Part shown: in pieces, positions 32,595-39,550 of the stretch | How positions within the stretch are numbered: position 1 is the stretch's first letter | How the letters are laid out: each line of letters starts with the position of its first letter | Assembly (NCBI GenBank): GCA_020850715.1 | Contig: JADZED010000031.1 | Span: 1 to 50,708 of the forward strand | Source of the DNA: Acidobacteriota bacterium | Lineage (GTDB): Bacteria; Acidobacteriota; Vicinamibacteria; Vicinamibacterales; CAVVIG01 | DNA: 50,708 nucleotides | Direction: 5' to 3' | The notes under the pieces: model-generated | Told to the model about the DNA's origin: nothing | Seen by the model: the letters and a program-made list of their open reading frames with translations, nothing else | Database searches by the model: none | Made by a program: the position numbers and the translations under genes

Positions 32595-32600
32595 ATCTTA
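32595..32600 (-). promoter_or_regulatory. -10-like hexamer TAAGAT before the GT2 gene
   Basis: On the minus strand TAAGAT lies 11 bases before the GTG at 32583, overlapping the last three bases (stop codon) of the upstream DedA gene, whose coding region ends at 32598. A near-leaderless start is possible, although read-through from the DedA gene is equally likely. Confidence 0.3.
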
Positions 32601-33197
32601 TCGGCCTTTGGAGCGCTGCGCCCTGCCCCAGATCACATAGAGGGCGAAGCCGGCCAGGAGCACGCCGGCCGCTACCAGGGAGACCAGCGTGCCGTTCTCG
32701 CGAAGATACGCCATGGCGGCCTGGCCATACTCGATCGCCAGCAGGCCGAGCACGGTGTATCGGGTCCCCCGCCCGATGGCGATGGCGAGCACGAACTTGC
32801 GGACCGAGATGCGGGCCACGCCAGACAGCAGGACGAAGATCTTGAAGGGCATGGGCGGCGGCAGCAGGCTTGGCACGAGCACGGCCATGATGCCGTAGCG
32901 CTGCGACAGGCGCATGGCCCGCTCCACGGCCGGCCCGGCGAAGCGACGCCGAACCATCGCCTCCCCGCCCTTGCGCCCGATCAGGTAGATGACCAGGCAT
33001 CCGCCCATCGAGCCCGCGGTCGTCGCGATGATGTAGACCAACAGCCGCGCGGGGTGCTGGACGACCATGTAGACGACCATGATGTCGGCGACTTCCGGCA
33101 GCGAGAGGAACGACGAATCGAGGAACGCGATCACGAACAGCCCCGGCGCGCCCAGGCCGAGCGCGATGGACTGAACCCATCCGACGACGGTGCTCAT
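32598..33197 (-). CDS. DedA/VTT-family membrane protein
   Basis: A 199-residue integral membrane protein of the DedA (SNARE-associated, VTT) superfamily. Landmarks are FLDSSFLSLPEVADIMVVYM in the first re-entrant region, ATTAGSMGGCLVIYLIGRKGG, and the RxxPxP-like PSLLPPPMPFKIFVLLSGVA, followed by a GRGTRY helix boundary. DedA proteins help recycle undecaprenyl phosphate or other lipids across the inner membrane, which would serve the nearby glycan enzymes. The start MSTVVGW at 33197 was preferred over an in-frame one 16 codons upstream, which adds an unlikely polar tail. Confidence 0.83.
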   Translation of the reverse strand: MSTVVGWVQSIALGLGAPGLFVIAFLDSSFLSLPEVADIMVVYMVVQHPARLLVYIIATTAGSMGGCLVIYLIGRKGGEAMVRRRFAGPAVERAMRLSQRYGIMAVLVPSLLPPPMPFKIFVLLSGVARISVRKFVLAIAIGRGTRYTVLGLLAIEYGQAAMAYLRENGTLVSLVAAGVLLAGFALYVIWGRAQRSKGR

Positions 33198-33306
33198 AGA
33201 GTGAACGGGAGATTGTACAGGCTCGAGGCGTGGGCGCGCGAGCACCCGCCGGAACCGTGCGGCTGCTCGCGCGCGTGCGGGGTGTCTGAAGACCTCCGAT
33301 CGGCGA

Positions 33307-34011
33307 TCAGAAGTGCACGTTGAGGGTGAACAGGTAGTTCATCCCCCCGAGATCGATGCGCGATCCCGAAAAGTCGAGATCCTCGGGGAGCTCCCCCTTT
33401 CCGGCCTGGTGGCGCATTTCGAAGCCGAGATCGATCTCTTCGATCCTGAACCGCACGCCGCCGAGGATCAGCGGGCCGGTCGCGGTCCCGGTGGCGACGA
33501 AGTTGTCGCGGAAGATCGATCGATCGGTGAGGTCGACGAAGTCGCCGGTCTCGCTGTAGCGATAGCGGAGCACGCCCGCGCCAATCCCCAGATAGGGCTG
33601 GACGCCGCGCCGCCCGAGCGGCAGGATGCGAAGGGTCGCGCTGAATGGCACGATGCGCAGCTTCAGGTCCTGTTCGATCTCCGATCCGTCTGCGTGCGTG
33701 AAGCGGCGGTAGATGGCCGGCGAGGTCTTCGCGTACCAGCCCGCCCCGAGCCCGGCTTCGACGAAGTCGCCAAGGCCGATCAACCACTCCGCGTTCAGCG
33801 AGGCGCCGTTGAAGTCCTTCAGGTCGAAGATCAGGAAATCGAGGTTGTTGACGAGGACGTCGGTGTTCGGGCGGCCATCGAGGCCACGCGGCACGAACCC
33901 GCCGACCGAGAAATTGACCGACTGTTGAGCCGACGCCGCCGGCGGGGCGAGCACGCCCAGCACGAGCAGCACGGCCGCGGCGGCGGCTGATGAATGAACG
34001 GGTCGACGCAT
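33307..34011 (-). CDS. Outer-membrane beta-barrel protein (OmpA/OmpW-like size)
   Basis: A 234-residue exported protein with a signal peptide ending ASAQQ (cleavage near residue 28). The mature part is built of amphipathic strands (FVEAGLGAGWYAK, IVPFSATLRILPL, VQPYLGIGAGVLRYRYSETG, MNYLFTLNVHF) and ends in Phe, the C-terminal residue usual for BAM-inserted barrels. An eight-stranded barrel is likely. Related sequences are common in Acidobacteria and lack a defined role. AAAGGAG lies nine bases before the ATG, a good ribosome site. It stands alone, 109 bp upstream of the DedA gene, with no other gene in that gap. Confidence 0.75.
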   Translation of the reverse strand: MRRPVHSSAAAAAVLLVLGVLAPPAASAQQSVNFSVGGFVPRGLDGRPNTDVLVNNLDFLIFDLKDFNGASLNAEWLIGLGDFVEAGLGAGWYAKTSPAIYRRFTHADGSEIEQDLKLRIVPFSATLRILPLGRRGVQPYLGIGAGVLRYRYSETGDFVDLTDRSIFRDNFVATGTATGPLILGGVRFRIEEIDLGFEMRHQAGKGELPEDLDFSGSRIDLGGMNYLFTLNVHF

Positions 34012-34117
34012 GGTCAGCGCTCCTTTGGCAGCCTGTCTAGCAGAAGGGATGCCAGCTCAGGCGCGCCCGAACCGGTGCCATCGGCCGGCGCGCGGCGATG
34101 GCTGTCTCACTCGGGTA

Positions 34118-34930
34118 TCACTGCGTCCGCTGCGGACGACGCCACGCGGGAGGCTGCCCGACGACGTCGAGCATCGCCTGGTGCAGATGCCCGTTGGAGG
34201 CGAGCACGCTGCGGCCGCGTGAACTGAATGGCGCGCCGGCCAGCGTCGTCACCGCGCCGCCCGCCTCGGCGACGATCAGGCCGCCGGCCGCGATGTCCCA
34301 AGGCGCGAGATCCGCCTCCCAGAAGCCGTCCATGCGGCCCGCCGCCACGTAGCACATGTCGATGGCCGCCGAGCCCAGGCGCCGGACGGCGCGGGCGCGG
34401 CCGATGAAGCTGGCAAACAGCCCCACGATCTCGTCGATCCGTGTGTGCACGTCGTACGGGAAACCGGTGACGAGCAGCGCATCGACGAGCGATCCCACCG
34501 AGGAGACCCGCAGCGGCCGGCCGTTCAGGAAGGCGCCGCCGCCTCGCTCGGCCGTGAACAGCTCGCCGCGGCTCGGATCGAAGACCGCGCCAATCTCGGC
34601 GACGCCGTCGATCTCCAGCGCGAGCGAGGCGCAGAAGATCGGCACGCCGTGCGCGTAGTTCGTGGTGCCGTCGATCGGGTCGAAGATCCAGCACGGCCCC
34701 GCCGGCGACATCGCGCCGCCCATCTCCTCGGCGAGCACGGCATGGCCGGGAAAGCGCTCGGCGATCAGGCCGCGGAAGTACCGCTCGACGGCAATGTCGA
34801 TCTCGGTCACGAGATCGATCTCGCCCTTCTTGTCGATGCGGATGTCCTTTCCGAAGCCGGCCATCTGCAGTTCGCCAGCTTTGACGACCGCCTCGATCGC
34901 GGTGGTCAGATACAGGGGATCGAGCGGCAT
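34118..34930 (-). CDS. suhB: Inositol monophosphatase family protein (SuhB-like)
   Basis: A 270-residue magnesium-dependent sugar-phosphate phosphatase. The metal and catalytic motifs are LAEEMGG (Glu68/Glu69), WIFDPIDGTTNYAHG (Asp84, Asp87, Gly-Thr pair) and ADLAPWDIAAGGLIVAEAGG. These are the three standard IMPase blocks. Substrates of the family include inositol-1-phosphate, histidinol phosphate and fructose-1,6-bisphosphate; sequence alone does not decide. Its start directly abuts the stop of the anti-sigma-like ATPase gene (TGAATG), so the two are translationally linked. Confidence 0.85.
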   Translation of the reverse strand: MPLDPLYLTTAIEAVVKAGELQMAGFGKDIRIDKKGEIDLVTEIDIAVERYFRGLIAERFPGHAVLAEEMGGAMSPAGPCWIFDPIDGTTNYAHGVPIFCASLALEIDGVAEIGAVFDPSRGELFTAERGGGAFLNGRPLRVSSVGSLVDALLVTGFPYDVHTRIDEIVGLFASFIGRARAVRRLGSAAIDMCYVAAGRMDGFWEADLAPWDIAAGGLIVAEAGGAVTTLAGAPFSSRGRSVLASNGHLHQAMLDVVGQPPAWRRPQRTQ

Positions 34931-35401
34931 TCAGGCCTGGACGGAATCGTCGGCGCGGGCCTCGGGCCGCACGCGCTTGGTCATCCGGATTTCCATGCCG
35001 CCGCCGGCCAGCTTGCGCAGCTGCACCTCGTCCATGAAGCGGCGGATCAGGAAGATGCCGCGCCCGCTCGACTTCAAGAGGTTCTCCGGCTCGAGCGGAT
35101 CGGCCACCAGATCGGGATCGAAACCCTCGCCCTGGTCGCGGACGCGGATGATCAGCTCGGGGATCGTCGCCTCGTCGTCGGTCTCGAACTCCACGAAGAT
35201 GCGCTTGCTCAGGTCGTTCTGGTTGCCGTGCGTGATCGCGTTGATGACGCATTCGCGCAGGGCGACGCCGACCCAATGGAGCGCGTCCTCGTCAAGGCGT
35301 GCGGCGCGCGACACGTGGTCGCTCACGACCTGCACGAAATCGAGCATTTCGAGGCGGCTGGTGAACTCGAGGCGGACGACGCGGTGCCGTGGCGCGGTCA
35401 T
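34931..35401 (-). CDS. RsbW/SpoIIAB-like ATP-binding protein (GHKL, HATPase_c_2)
   Basis: A 156-residue protein made of a single GHKL ATPase fold. The N box is ALRECVINAITHGNQ, the G1 box VRDQGEGFDPD, and the G2 box SSGRGIFLIRRFMDEVQ. This is the layout of anti-sigma factor/serine kinases such as RsbW and of stand-alone partner-switch kinases. No STAS antagonist or sigma factor gene lies nearby, so its partner is encoded elsewhere or it serves another purpose. It is the first gene of a pair with the suhB-like gene and is divergent from aroA across 81 bp. Confidence 0.85.
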   Translation of the reverse strand: MTAPRHRVVRLEFTSRLEMLDFVQVVSDHVSRAARLDEDALHWVGVALRECVINAITHGNQNDLSKRIFVEFETDDEATIPELIIRVRDQGEGFDPDLVADPLEPENLLKSSGRGIFLIRRFMDEVQLRKLAGGGMEIRMTKRVRPEARADDSVQA

Positions 35402-35466
35402 GGGAGCGGTGTGGGTGGCAGTCGCGAGTTGATATCATCTGCTGTGCGATGTCAAGGCACGTGTCG

Positions 35467-35472
35467 TAAGAT
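35467..35472 (+). promoter_or_regulatory. -10-like hexamer TAAGAT before aroA
   Basis: TAAGAT ends ten bases before the aroA ATG, allowing a leader of only a few bases. It lies in the 81-bp divergent region. No strong -35 is visible. Confidence 0.4.
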
Positions 35473-35482
35473 CGTCCGATCC

Positions 35483-36799
35483 ATGTCGCACGTCTCCTCG
35501 GTCGCCGTCGTTCCCGCCCGCCGCGTCCACGCCCGACTGCGTGTTCCCGGCGACAAGTCGATCTCGCACCGCTACGCCCTGCTGGCCGCCGTGGCCGAAG
35601 GCGCCTCGCGGCTCGCCAACTACTCACCGGGCGCCGACTGCCAGTCGACGCTCTCGTGTCTCGCGCAGCTTGGCGTGGCGATCGCCAGGGGCGAGGACGG
35701 CACCGTCACGATACTGGGACGAGGACGCGCCGGTCTTCGTTCGGCGGCCGCCCCGCTCGACTGCGGCAACTCCGGGACCACGATGCGGCTGCTGTCGGGC
35801 ATCCTCGCCGGCCTGCCGTTCCCGTCCAGGCTCGCCGGCGATGCGTCGCTCTCGCGCCGGCCGATGCGGCGTGTGATCGAGCCGCTCGAGCTGATGGGCG
35901 CCCGCGTCGAATCCACAGGAGGCCGGCCGCCGCTGACCGTCCATGGCGCGCAACTGCACGGCATCGAGTACCGCCTGCCGATCCCGAGCGCGCAGGTCAA
36001 GAGCGCCATCCTGCTGGCCGGTCTCGCGGCGGAGGGCACCACCACGGTCATCGAGCCCGCACAAACGCGCGACCACACCGAACAGGCACTTGTCGCCTTC
36101 GGCGTCGAGATGACGCCGGGCGGACTGAAGGTCGTGCTGGAGGGCGGCCAGCGGCTCACGGCGCGGGCGCTGGCCGTGCCAGGCGATTTCTCCTCGGCCG
36201 CATTCTGGATGGTCGCGGCCGCCCTGCTTCCCGGCTCGCGTATCGAGATCGAGGACGTCGGCCTCAACCCCACGCGCACGGCCCTGGTGGGCGTCCTGCG
36301 GCGCTACGGCGCGCGAGTGACGGCAACCCGGGCCGACAGCACGGCCGGCGAACCGCGCGGCTCGATCATCGTCGAAGGCGATCGCGCCGGATCGGTCGAC
36401 ATCGGTCCGGAGGAGGTGCCGGGGCTCATCGACGAACTGCCGGCGCTCGCGGCGCTGGGCGCCGCCGGCGGCACTGTCCGGGTGCGTGGCGCCGGCGAAT
36501 TGCGGGTGAAGGAGAGCGATCGCATCGCCGTGCTCGTGGCCGGCTTCCGCGACCTCGGCATCGAGGCCGAAGAACACGAGGACGGCTTCACGATTGGCGG
36601 ATCGGCCAGGCCGCCGGCGGGAGGGGTCGCGCACGCGCACGACGACCACCGTATGGCGATGGCGTTCGCGATCGCGGCGCTCTCGGCGCGCGGACCGTCG
36701 ACGATCGAGGGCGCCGAGGCGGTTGCCGTCTCCTATCCGGACTTCTTCGCGGTCCTGGGTCGGCTCGCGGCGCCGGACCGCACCGGCGCGGCCCGGTAG
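35483..36799 (+). CDS. aroA: 3-phosphoshikimate 1-carboxyvinyltransferase (EPSP synthase)
   Basis: Joins shikimate-3-phosphate and phosphoenolpyruvate in the chorismate pathway. The 438-residue product has the standard blocks: RVPGDKSISHRYALLAA (PEP-binding Lys near residue 25), DCGNSGTTMRLLSGIL, SAQVKSAILLAG, RDHTEQAL, DFSSAAFWMVAAALLPGS, LRVKESDRIAVL and HDDHRMAMAFAIAAL near 390. Both mirror-image domains are complete. The ATG at 35483 gives MSHVSSVAVVPARRVHARLRVPGDKS. The next gene, aroK, starts six bases after the stop, so two shikimate-pathway genes form an operon. Confidence 0.96.
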   Translation: MSHVSSVAVVPARRVHARLRVPGDKSISHRYALLAAVAEGASRLANYSPGADCQSTLSCLAQLGVAIARGEDGTVTILGRGRAGLRSAAAPLDCGNSGTTMRLLSGILAGLPFPSRLAGDASLSRRPMRRVIEPLELMGARVESTGGRPPLTVHGAQLHGIEYRLPIPSAQVKSAILLAGLAAEGTTTVIEPAQTRDHTEQALVAFGVEMTPGGLKVVLEGGQRLTARALAVPGDFSSAAFWMVAAALLPGSRIEIEDVGLNPTRTALVGVLRRYGARVTATRADSTAGEPRGSIIVEGDRAGSVDIGPEEVPGLIDELPALAALGAAGGTVRVRGAGELRVKESDRIAVLVAGFRDLGIEAEEHEDGFTIGGSARPPAGGVAHAHDDHRMAMAFAIAALSARGPSTIEGAEAVAVSYPDFFAVLGRLAAPDRTGAAR

Positions 36800-36805
36800 A
36801 AGCCG

Positions 36806-37306
36806 GTGCAGACCGACAAGGTCTACCTGGTCGGCTTCATGGCGTGCGGGAAGACGACCGTCGCCCGCGCGCTGGCGCGCCGCCTGGGTTGGGAGATGGT
36901 CGATATCGACGAGCAGATCGAGCGGCAGGAACGGCAGACGGTCTCGGAAATCTTCGCACGGCGCGGCGAACCGTATTTTCGCGCGCTCGAGCGGAGCGTG
37001 CTCCTCGATCTGCTGCCCCGCCGCCATGTCGTCGTTGCGACCGGCGGCGGCACGTTCGCCGACCCGGCGAACCGCGCGGCCATCAACGCCGACGGCGTCT
37101 CGGTCTGGCTCGACGTGCCGTTCGAACGCGTCGTGGCGCGGGTGCCGGCCGACGGGCGCCGGCCGCTCGCCGCTGACCGTGCCGCATTCGAGCGGCTCTA
37201 TCACGCACGGCGCGCTGCCTACGAAGACGCGCGCCATCGGATCGACGCCGGCCGCGCCGGCATCGACGGCATCGTCGAGCAACTGATGGATTGGCTGGAT
37301 CGCTAG
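36806..37306 (+). CDS. aroK: Shikimate kinase
   Basis: Phosphorylates shikimate at O3 for the enzyme encoded just upstream. At 166 residues it is the normal size. Walker A is GFMACGKTT (usually GxMGxGKST; the loop carries Ala-Cys in place of Gly-Ser/Ala). The substrate blocks are DIDEQIERQ, FARRGEPYFRALE and the ATGGGTF stretch, and the lid region has RPL. GTG at 36806. Its TAG stop is formed by the CTAG at the outer end of the repeat that starts at 37303, so the repeat defines the C-terminus. Confidence 0.95.
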   Translation: MQTDKVYLVGFMACGKTTVARALARRLGWEMVDIDEQIERQERQTVSEIFARRGEPYFRALERSVLLDLLPRRHVVVATGGGTFADPANRAAINADGVSVWLDVPFERVVARVPADGRRPLAADRAAFERLYHARRAAYEDARHRIDAGRAGIDGIVEQLMDWLDR

Positions 37307-37461
37307 TGCCCGGTCACCGTGGTGCGACACCATGCCCGGGCGGGGCATCACGGCGGGCGGGGTGGCACCTCCCTCGAGTGCTCGCGGTCTTCTCGGTCGT
37401 CGCGCCTTGCCTTCCGGGCGCCGCGCCCGGGACGTAGGCCACGACGGGGACGGGACACTAG
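37303..37461 (+). repeat. MITE-like element A (diverged inverted ends)
   Basis: This 159-bp element is bounded by CTAG. Its left end (37303-37322) matches the 20-bp terminal inverted repeat of the neighbouring element at 17 of 20 positions; the right end is ACGGGGACGGGACACTAG. It aligns along its length with the reverse complement of element B, for example GCGACACCAT, CGGGCGG and TCGCGCCT. No coding capacity is seen. It covers the aroK stop codon and belongs to the gene-free stretch 37307-37633. Confidence 0.8.
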
Positions 37462-37623
37462 TGTCCCGTCCCCGTGGATCGTGGCATAACTCGCGGAGCG
37501 CCGCGCCCCGATGGCCAGGCGCGAGGAGTGAGGATATTGGGGATATCTGAGCGACGAGCAACGCCGCCAGCGGGGATGCGCCGCCCGCGAATGGTGTCGC
37601 GAACCACGGGGACGGGACACTAG
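37458..37623 (-). repeat. MITE-like element B (perfect 20-bp inverted ends)
   Basis: This 166-bp element has perfect 20-bp terminal inverted repeats: CTAGTGTCCCGTCCCCGTGG at 37458-37477 and its reverse complement at 37604-37623. It is a homologue of element A in opposite orientation and shares the junction CTAG (37458-37461) with it. At the junction the abutting ends form a perfect 32-bp palindrome (37444-37475), which may form a strong hairpin and terminate aroA-aroK transcripts. The right end abuts the ribosome site of the next gene. Confidence 0.85.
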
Positions 37624-37633
37624 GAGCACGCGC

Positions 37634-38377
37634 CTGCGCTACCTCGTCCTCAGCGATATTCACGCGAATCTTGAGGCGCTCGACGCCTGTCTCGGCGATG
37701 CGCGTGCGCGCGGCTTCGATCGCACGCTCGTCCTCGGCGACCTTGTCGGCTACGGCGCCGATCCGAATGCGGTCATCGAACGCATTCTCGCCCTGCGGCC
37801 AGAGGCGATCGTCCGCGGCAACCACGACAAGGCGGCCGCAGGGCTCGACGACGCGGAGGGCTTCAACACGGTGGCGCGGAGCGCCGCCCGGTGGACGTTC
37901 GACGCCCTCGCACCGGAGCGCCGCGCCTGGCTGGCTGCGCTGCCGGCCGGACCGATCGCGGCAGACGACCTGGTCGAGATCTGCCACGGGTCCCCGCTCG
38001 ATGAGGACGCGTATCTGTTCGATGAGCTCGATGCGATCCGCGCGCTCGGCGCGGCTGCCCGGCCGCTGTGCCTGTTCGGCCACACGCACTTCCCGATCGC
38101 GTTCGCGCTGTGGGAGGGCGCGCTCGACGTCATGGGCCCATCGACCGCGGCCCATGCCGCGCTGGCGCTGCGTCCCGGCGGCAAGTACCTGCTCAACCCG
38201 GGTTCGGTCGGCCAGCCGCGCGACGGCGATCCGCGCGCCGCGTACGCCATCGTCGACGTCGAACGGAAGCAGGTGGAGTTGACGCGCCTGGAGTATCCGG
38301 TCGAGCAGGCAGGGGCGAAGATTCTCGAGGCCGGGCTGCCGCCGGTGCTCGCCGAGCGGCTGGCACGCGGACGATAG
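37634..38377 (+). CDS. Calcineurin-like metallophosphoesterase, apparent CTG start
   Basis: A 247-residue phosphoesterase of the YfcE/MJ0936-like group. Metal ligands in order: SDIHAN (Asp8, His10), GDLVGYG (Asp36), RGNHDKAA (Asn63, His64), ICHGSP (His118) and FGHTHFP (His150, His152), all intact. Related proteins begin MRYLVLSDIHANLEAL; here the frame reads CTG-CGC-TAC-CTC-GTC-CTC, with no ATG, GTG or TTG near the domain start. GGAG at 37623-37626 sits seven bases before the CTG, so CTG at 37634 is the best start. The substrate is unknown. Upstream is the paired repeat; downstream the ccm operon converges. Confidence 0.82.
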   Translation: MRYLVLSDIHANLEALDACLGDARARGFDRTLVLGDLVGYGADPNAVIERILALRPEAIVRGNHDKAAAGLDDAEGFNTVARSAARWTFDALAPERRAWLAALPAGPIAADDLVEICHGSPLDEDAYLFDELDAIRALGAAARPLCLFGHTHFPIAFALWEGALDVMGPSTAAHAALALRPGGKYLLNPGSVGQPRDGDPRAAYAIVDVERKQVELTRLEYPVEQAGAKILEAGLPPVLAERLARGR

Positions 38378-38395
38378 GCCGCGCAGCGCGCGACT

Positions 38396-38539
38396 TCAGG
38401 ATTCGCGCTTCCGCCGTTCTTCCCGCCGTCTCAATTCGGCCGCGTACGCGTCGCCGGCGGCCCGCGAACCGAGGATCCACCCGATCACGATGCCGACGAG
38501 CAGGACCGCCGGGATGAAGATGAAGTGTCCCGCCGTCAC
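38396..38539 (-). CDS. Small membrane protein at the end of the ccm operon
   Basis: A 47-residue protein: one hydrophobic span (FIFIPAVLLVGIVIGWILG, about residues 7-25) followed by a charged cytoplasmic tail rich in Arg and Glu (ELRRREERRKRES). Its GTG start overlaps the stop of the ccmD-like gene (GTGA), which supports real translation. The name is not recognisable. It may be an accessory of the heme-handling complex, as CcmD is. It is the last gene of the operon and converges with the phosphoesterase gene. Confidence 0.6.
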   Translation of the reverse strand: MTAGHFIFIPAVLLVGIVIGWILGSRAAGDAYAAELRRREERRKRES

Positions 38540-38811
38540 CGTGCTTCCCGGCTGTGCCGCCGCTGCCCGAGCGCCCGCAGATCCCGTTCGACCCGACCGA
38601 GGCGCGACCAGATCGACCACAGATAGCCCATCAGCGCCAGCCAGACGAAGACGTAGGCGGCAATCAGCAGGGGCGCCGCGGGAATCTGCTCGGCCGGCGG
38701 CAGCGAGCCCATCGGCACGAACCCGCCCTGCCCCTGGCCGAGGACCCGCCCACCCGCGATCACCGCGAACACGACCGCTGCCACCAACGCCCGCTTGACC
38801 ATAACCATCAT
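38536..38811 (-). CDS. ccmD: CcmD-like heme exporter accessory protein
   Basis: A 91-residue membrane protein. A signal-like N-terminal span (VKRALVAAVVFAVIAGG) precedes a Gly-rich periplasmic stretch and a second span, APLLIAAYVFVWLALMGYLWSIW (about 50-72). A basic tail, SRLGRVERDLRALGQRR, follows. The second half fits CcmD, the small protein that holds holo-CcmE to the CcmABC complex. CcmD usually has one span and about 60-70 residues, so the N-terminal addition is unusual. The ATG at 38811 overlaps the ccmC stop (ATGA). Confidence 0.72.
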   Translation of the reverse strand: MMVMVKRALVAAVVFAVIAGGRVLGQGQGGFVPMGSLPPAEQIPAAPLLIAAYVFVWLALMGYLWSIWSRLGRVERDLRALGQRRHSREAR

Positions 38812-39461
38812 TCTTCCTCGAGATAGAGCGCATCGAGCGCCGCCCGCTGGTTCTCCAACTGCAGGCGGAGCATGAACAGGACGGCGAACAGCAGCATGAA
38901 CGCGGCGACGCAGAACCAGAACGGACCGCCCATCGCCGACGGCAGCGTCGGCACGACGCTCGTCGGTGGGTGCAGCGTCCGCCAGATGTTGGCGGAGAGG
39001 TAGACGAACGGGATGTTCGCCATGCCGAAGATCGCCACTGCGGCCGACAGCTTCTCGGAGCCCAGACCGCCATACTTCCGCACGATGAGGTATCCGATGA
39101 AGATCAGCTCGACCAGCAGCGCCATCGTCAGATGCGCGTCCCACTGCCACCAGACGCCCCACGACTTGCGGCCCCAGAGCGGCCCCGTCACGAGCCCCAT
39201 CAGGCCGAACAGGACCGCGATCTCGGCCGCCGACGACGCGACCCGATCGGCTTTCGGATCGCCCCGGAAGAGGAAGATCGCGCCATAGATGCCCGCGACG
39301 AACACCCCGGTGAACATCGCGAACCACGATGGCACGTGAAAGTAGAAGATCTTCTGGACGAGTCCCATGGTCGACTCGTACGGCGCATTCGCAATCAGAT
39401 AGGGCGCCGCGGCGAACATCGCGGCCGTGACGACGAAGATCGGTCCGAAGATTCGACGCAT
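38808..39461 (-). CDS. ccmC: Heme exporter/handling protein CcmC
   Basis: A 217-residue membrane protein with six spans that, with CcmABD, loads heme onto CcmE in the periplasm. The WWD (tryptophan-rich) heme-binding segment is WGRKSWGVWWQWDAHLTMALLVEL. Flanking heme-ligand histidines lie in KIFYFHVPSWFAMF and in NIWRTLHPPTSVV. The ATG at 39461 gives MRRIFGPIFVVTAAM. It is separated from ccmB by an 89-bp gap with no gene in it, but reads in the same direction. Confidence 0.93.
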   Translation of the reverse strand: MRRIFGPIFVVTAAMFAAAPYLIANAPYESTMGLVQKIFYFHVPSWFAMFTGVFVAGIYGAIFLFRGDPKADRVASSAAEIAVLFGLMGLVTGPLWGRKSWGVWWQWDAHLTMALLVELIFIGYLIVRKYGGLGSEKLSAAVAIFGMANIPFVYLSANIWRTLHPPTSVVPTLPSAMGGPFWFCVAAFMLLFAVLFMLRLQLENQRAALDALYLEEE

Positions 39462-39550
39462 CGGCTGTCCCGAGTCCTGAATCCCGATTTCCAAGGCCTG
39501 CTTCCTCGCTCTCCGGGCTCCGCATCCACGAGTCCCGGTGCCGTCTTCCC
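39462..39550. other. 89-bp gap between ccmB and ccmC, possible degenerate repeat
   Basis: No gene here. The stretch contains GAGTCCTGAATCCCGATT and a later CGAGTCCCGG, reminiscent of intergenic GAATCGGGACTCG-type repeats in other GC-rich genomes, but too degenerate to call firmly. Confidence 0.25.

Noticed and set aside
37303..37623. CRISPR array
   Set aside because: Only two diverged, inverted copies with no spacers; it is a MITE-like pair.
37332..37629. Short open frames on both strands between aroK and the phosphoesterase
   Set aside because: They read through the inverted repeats and repeat the same Arg/Pro-rich strings; no protein signature or ribosome site.
38540..39525. Long minus-strand frame across ccmC and the ccmB-ccmC gap
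   Set aside because: It is the out-of-frame shadow of ccmC; only its last 91 codons (ccmD-like) show protein character.
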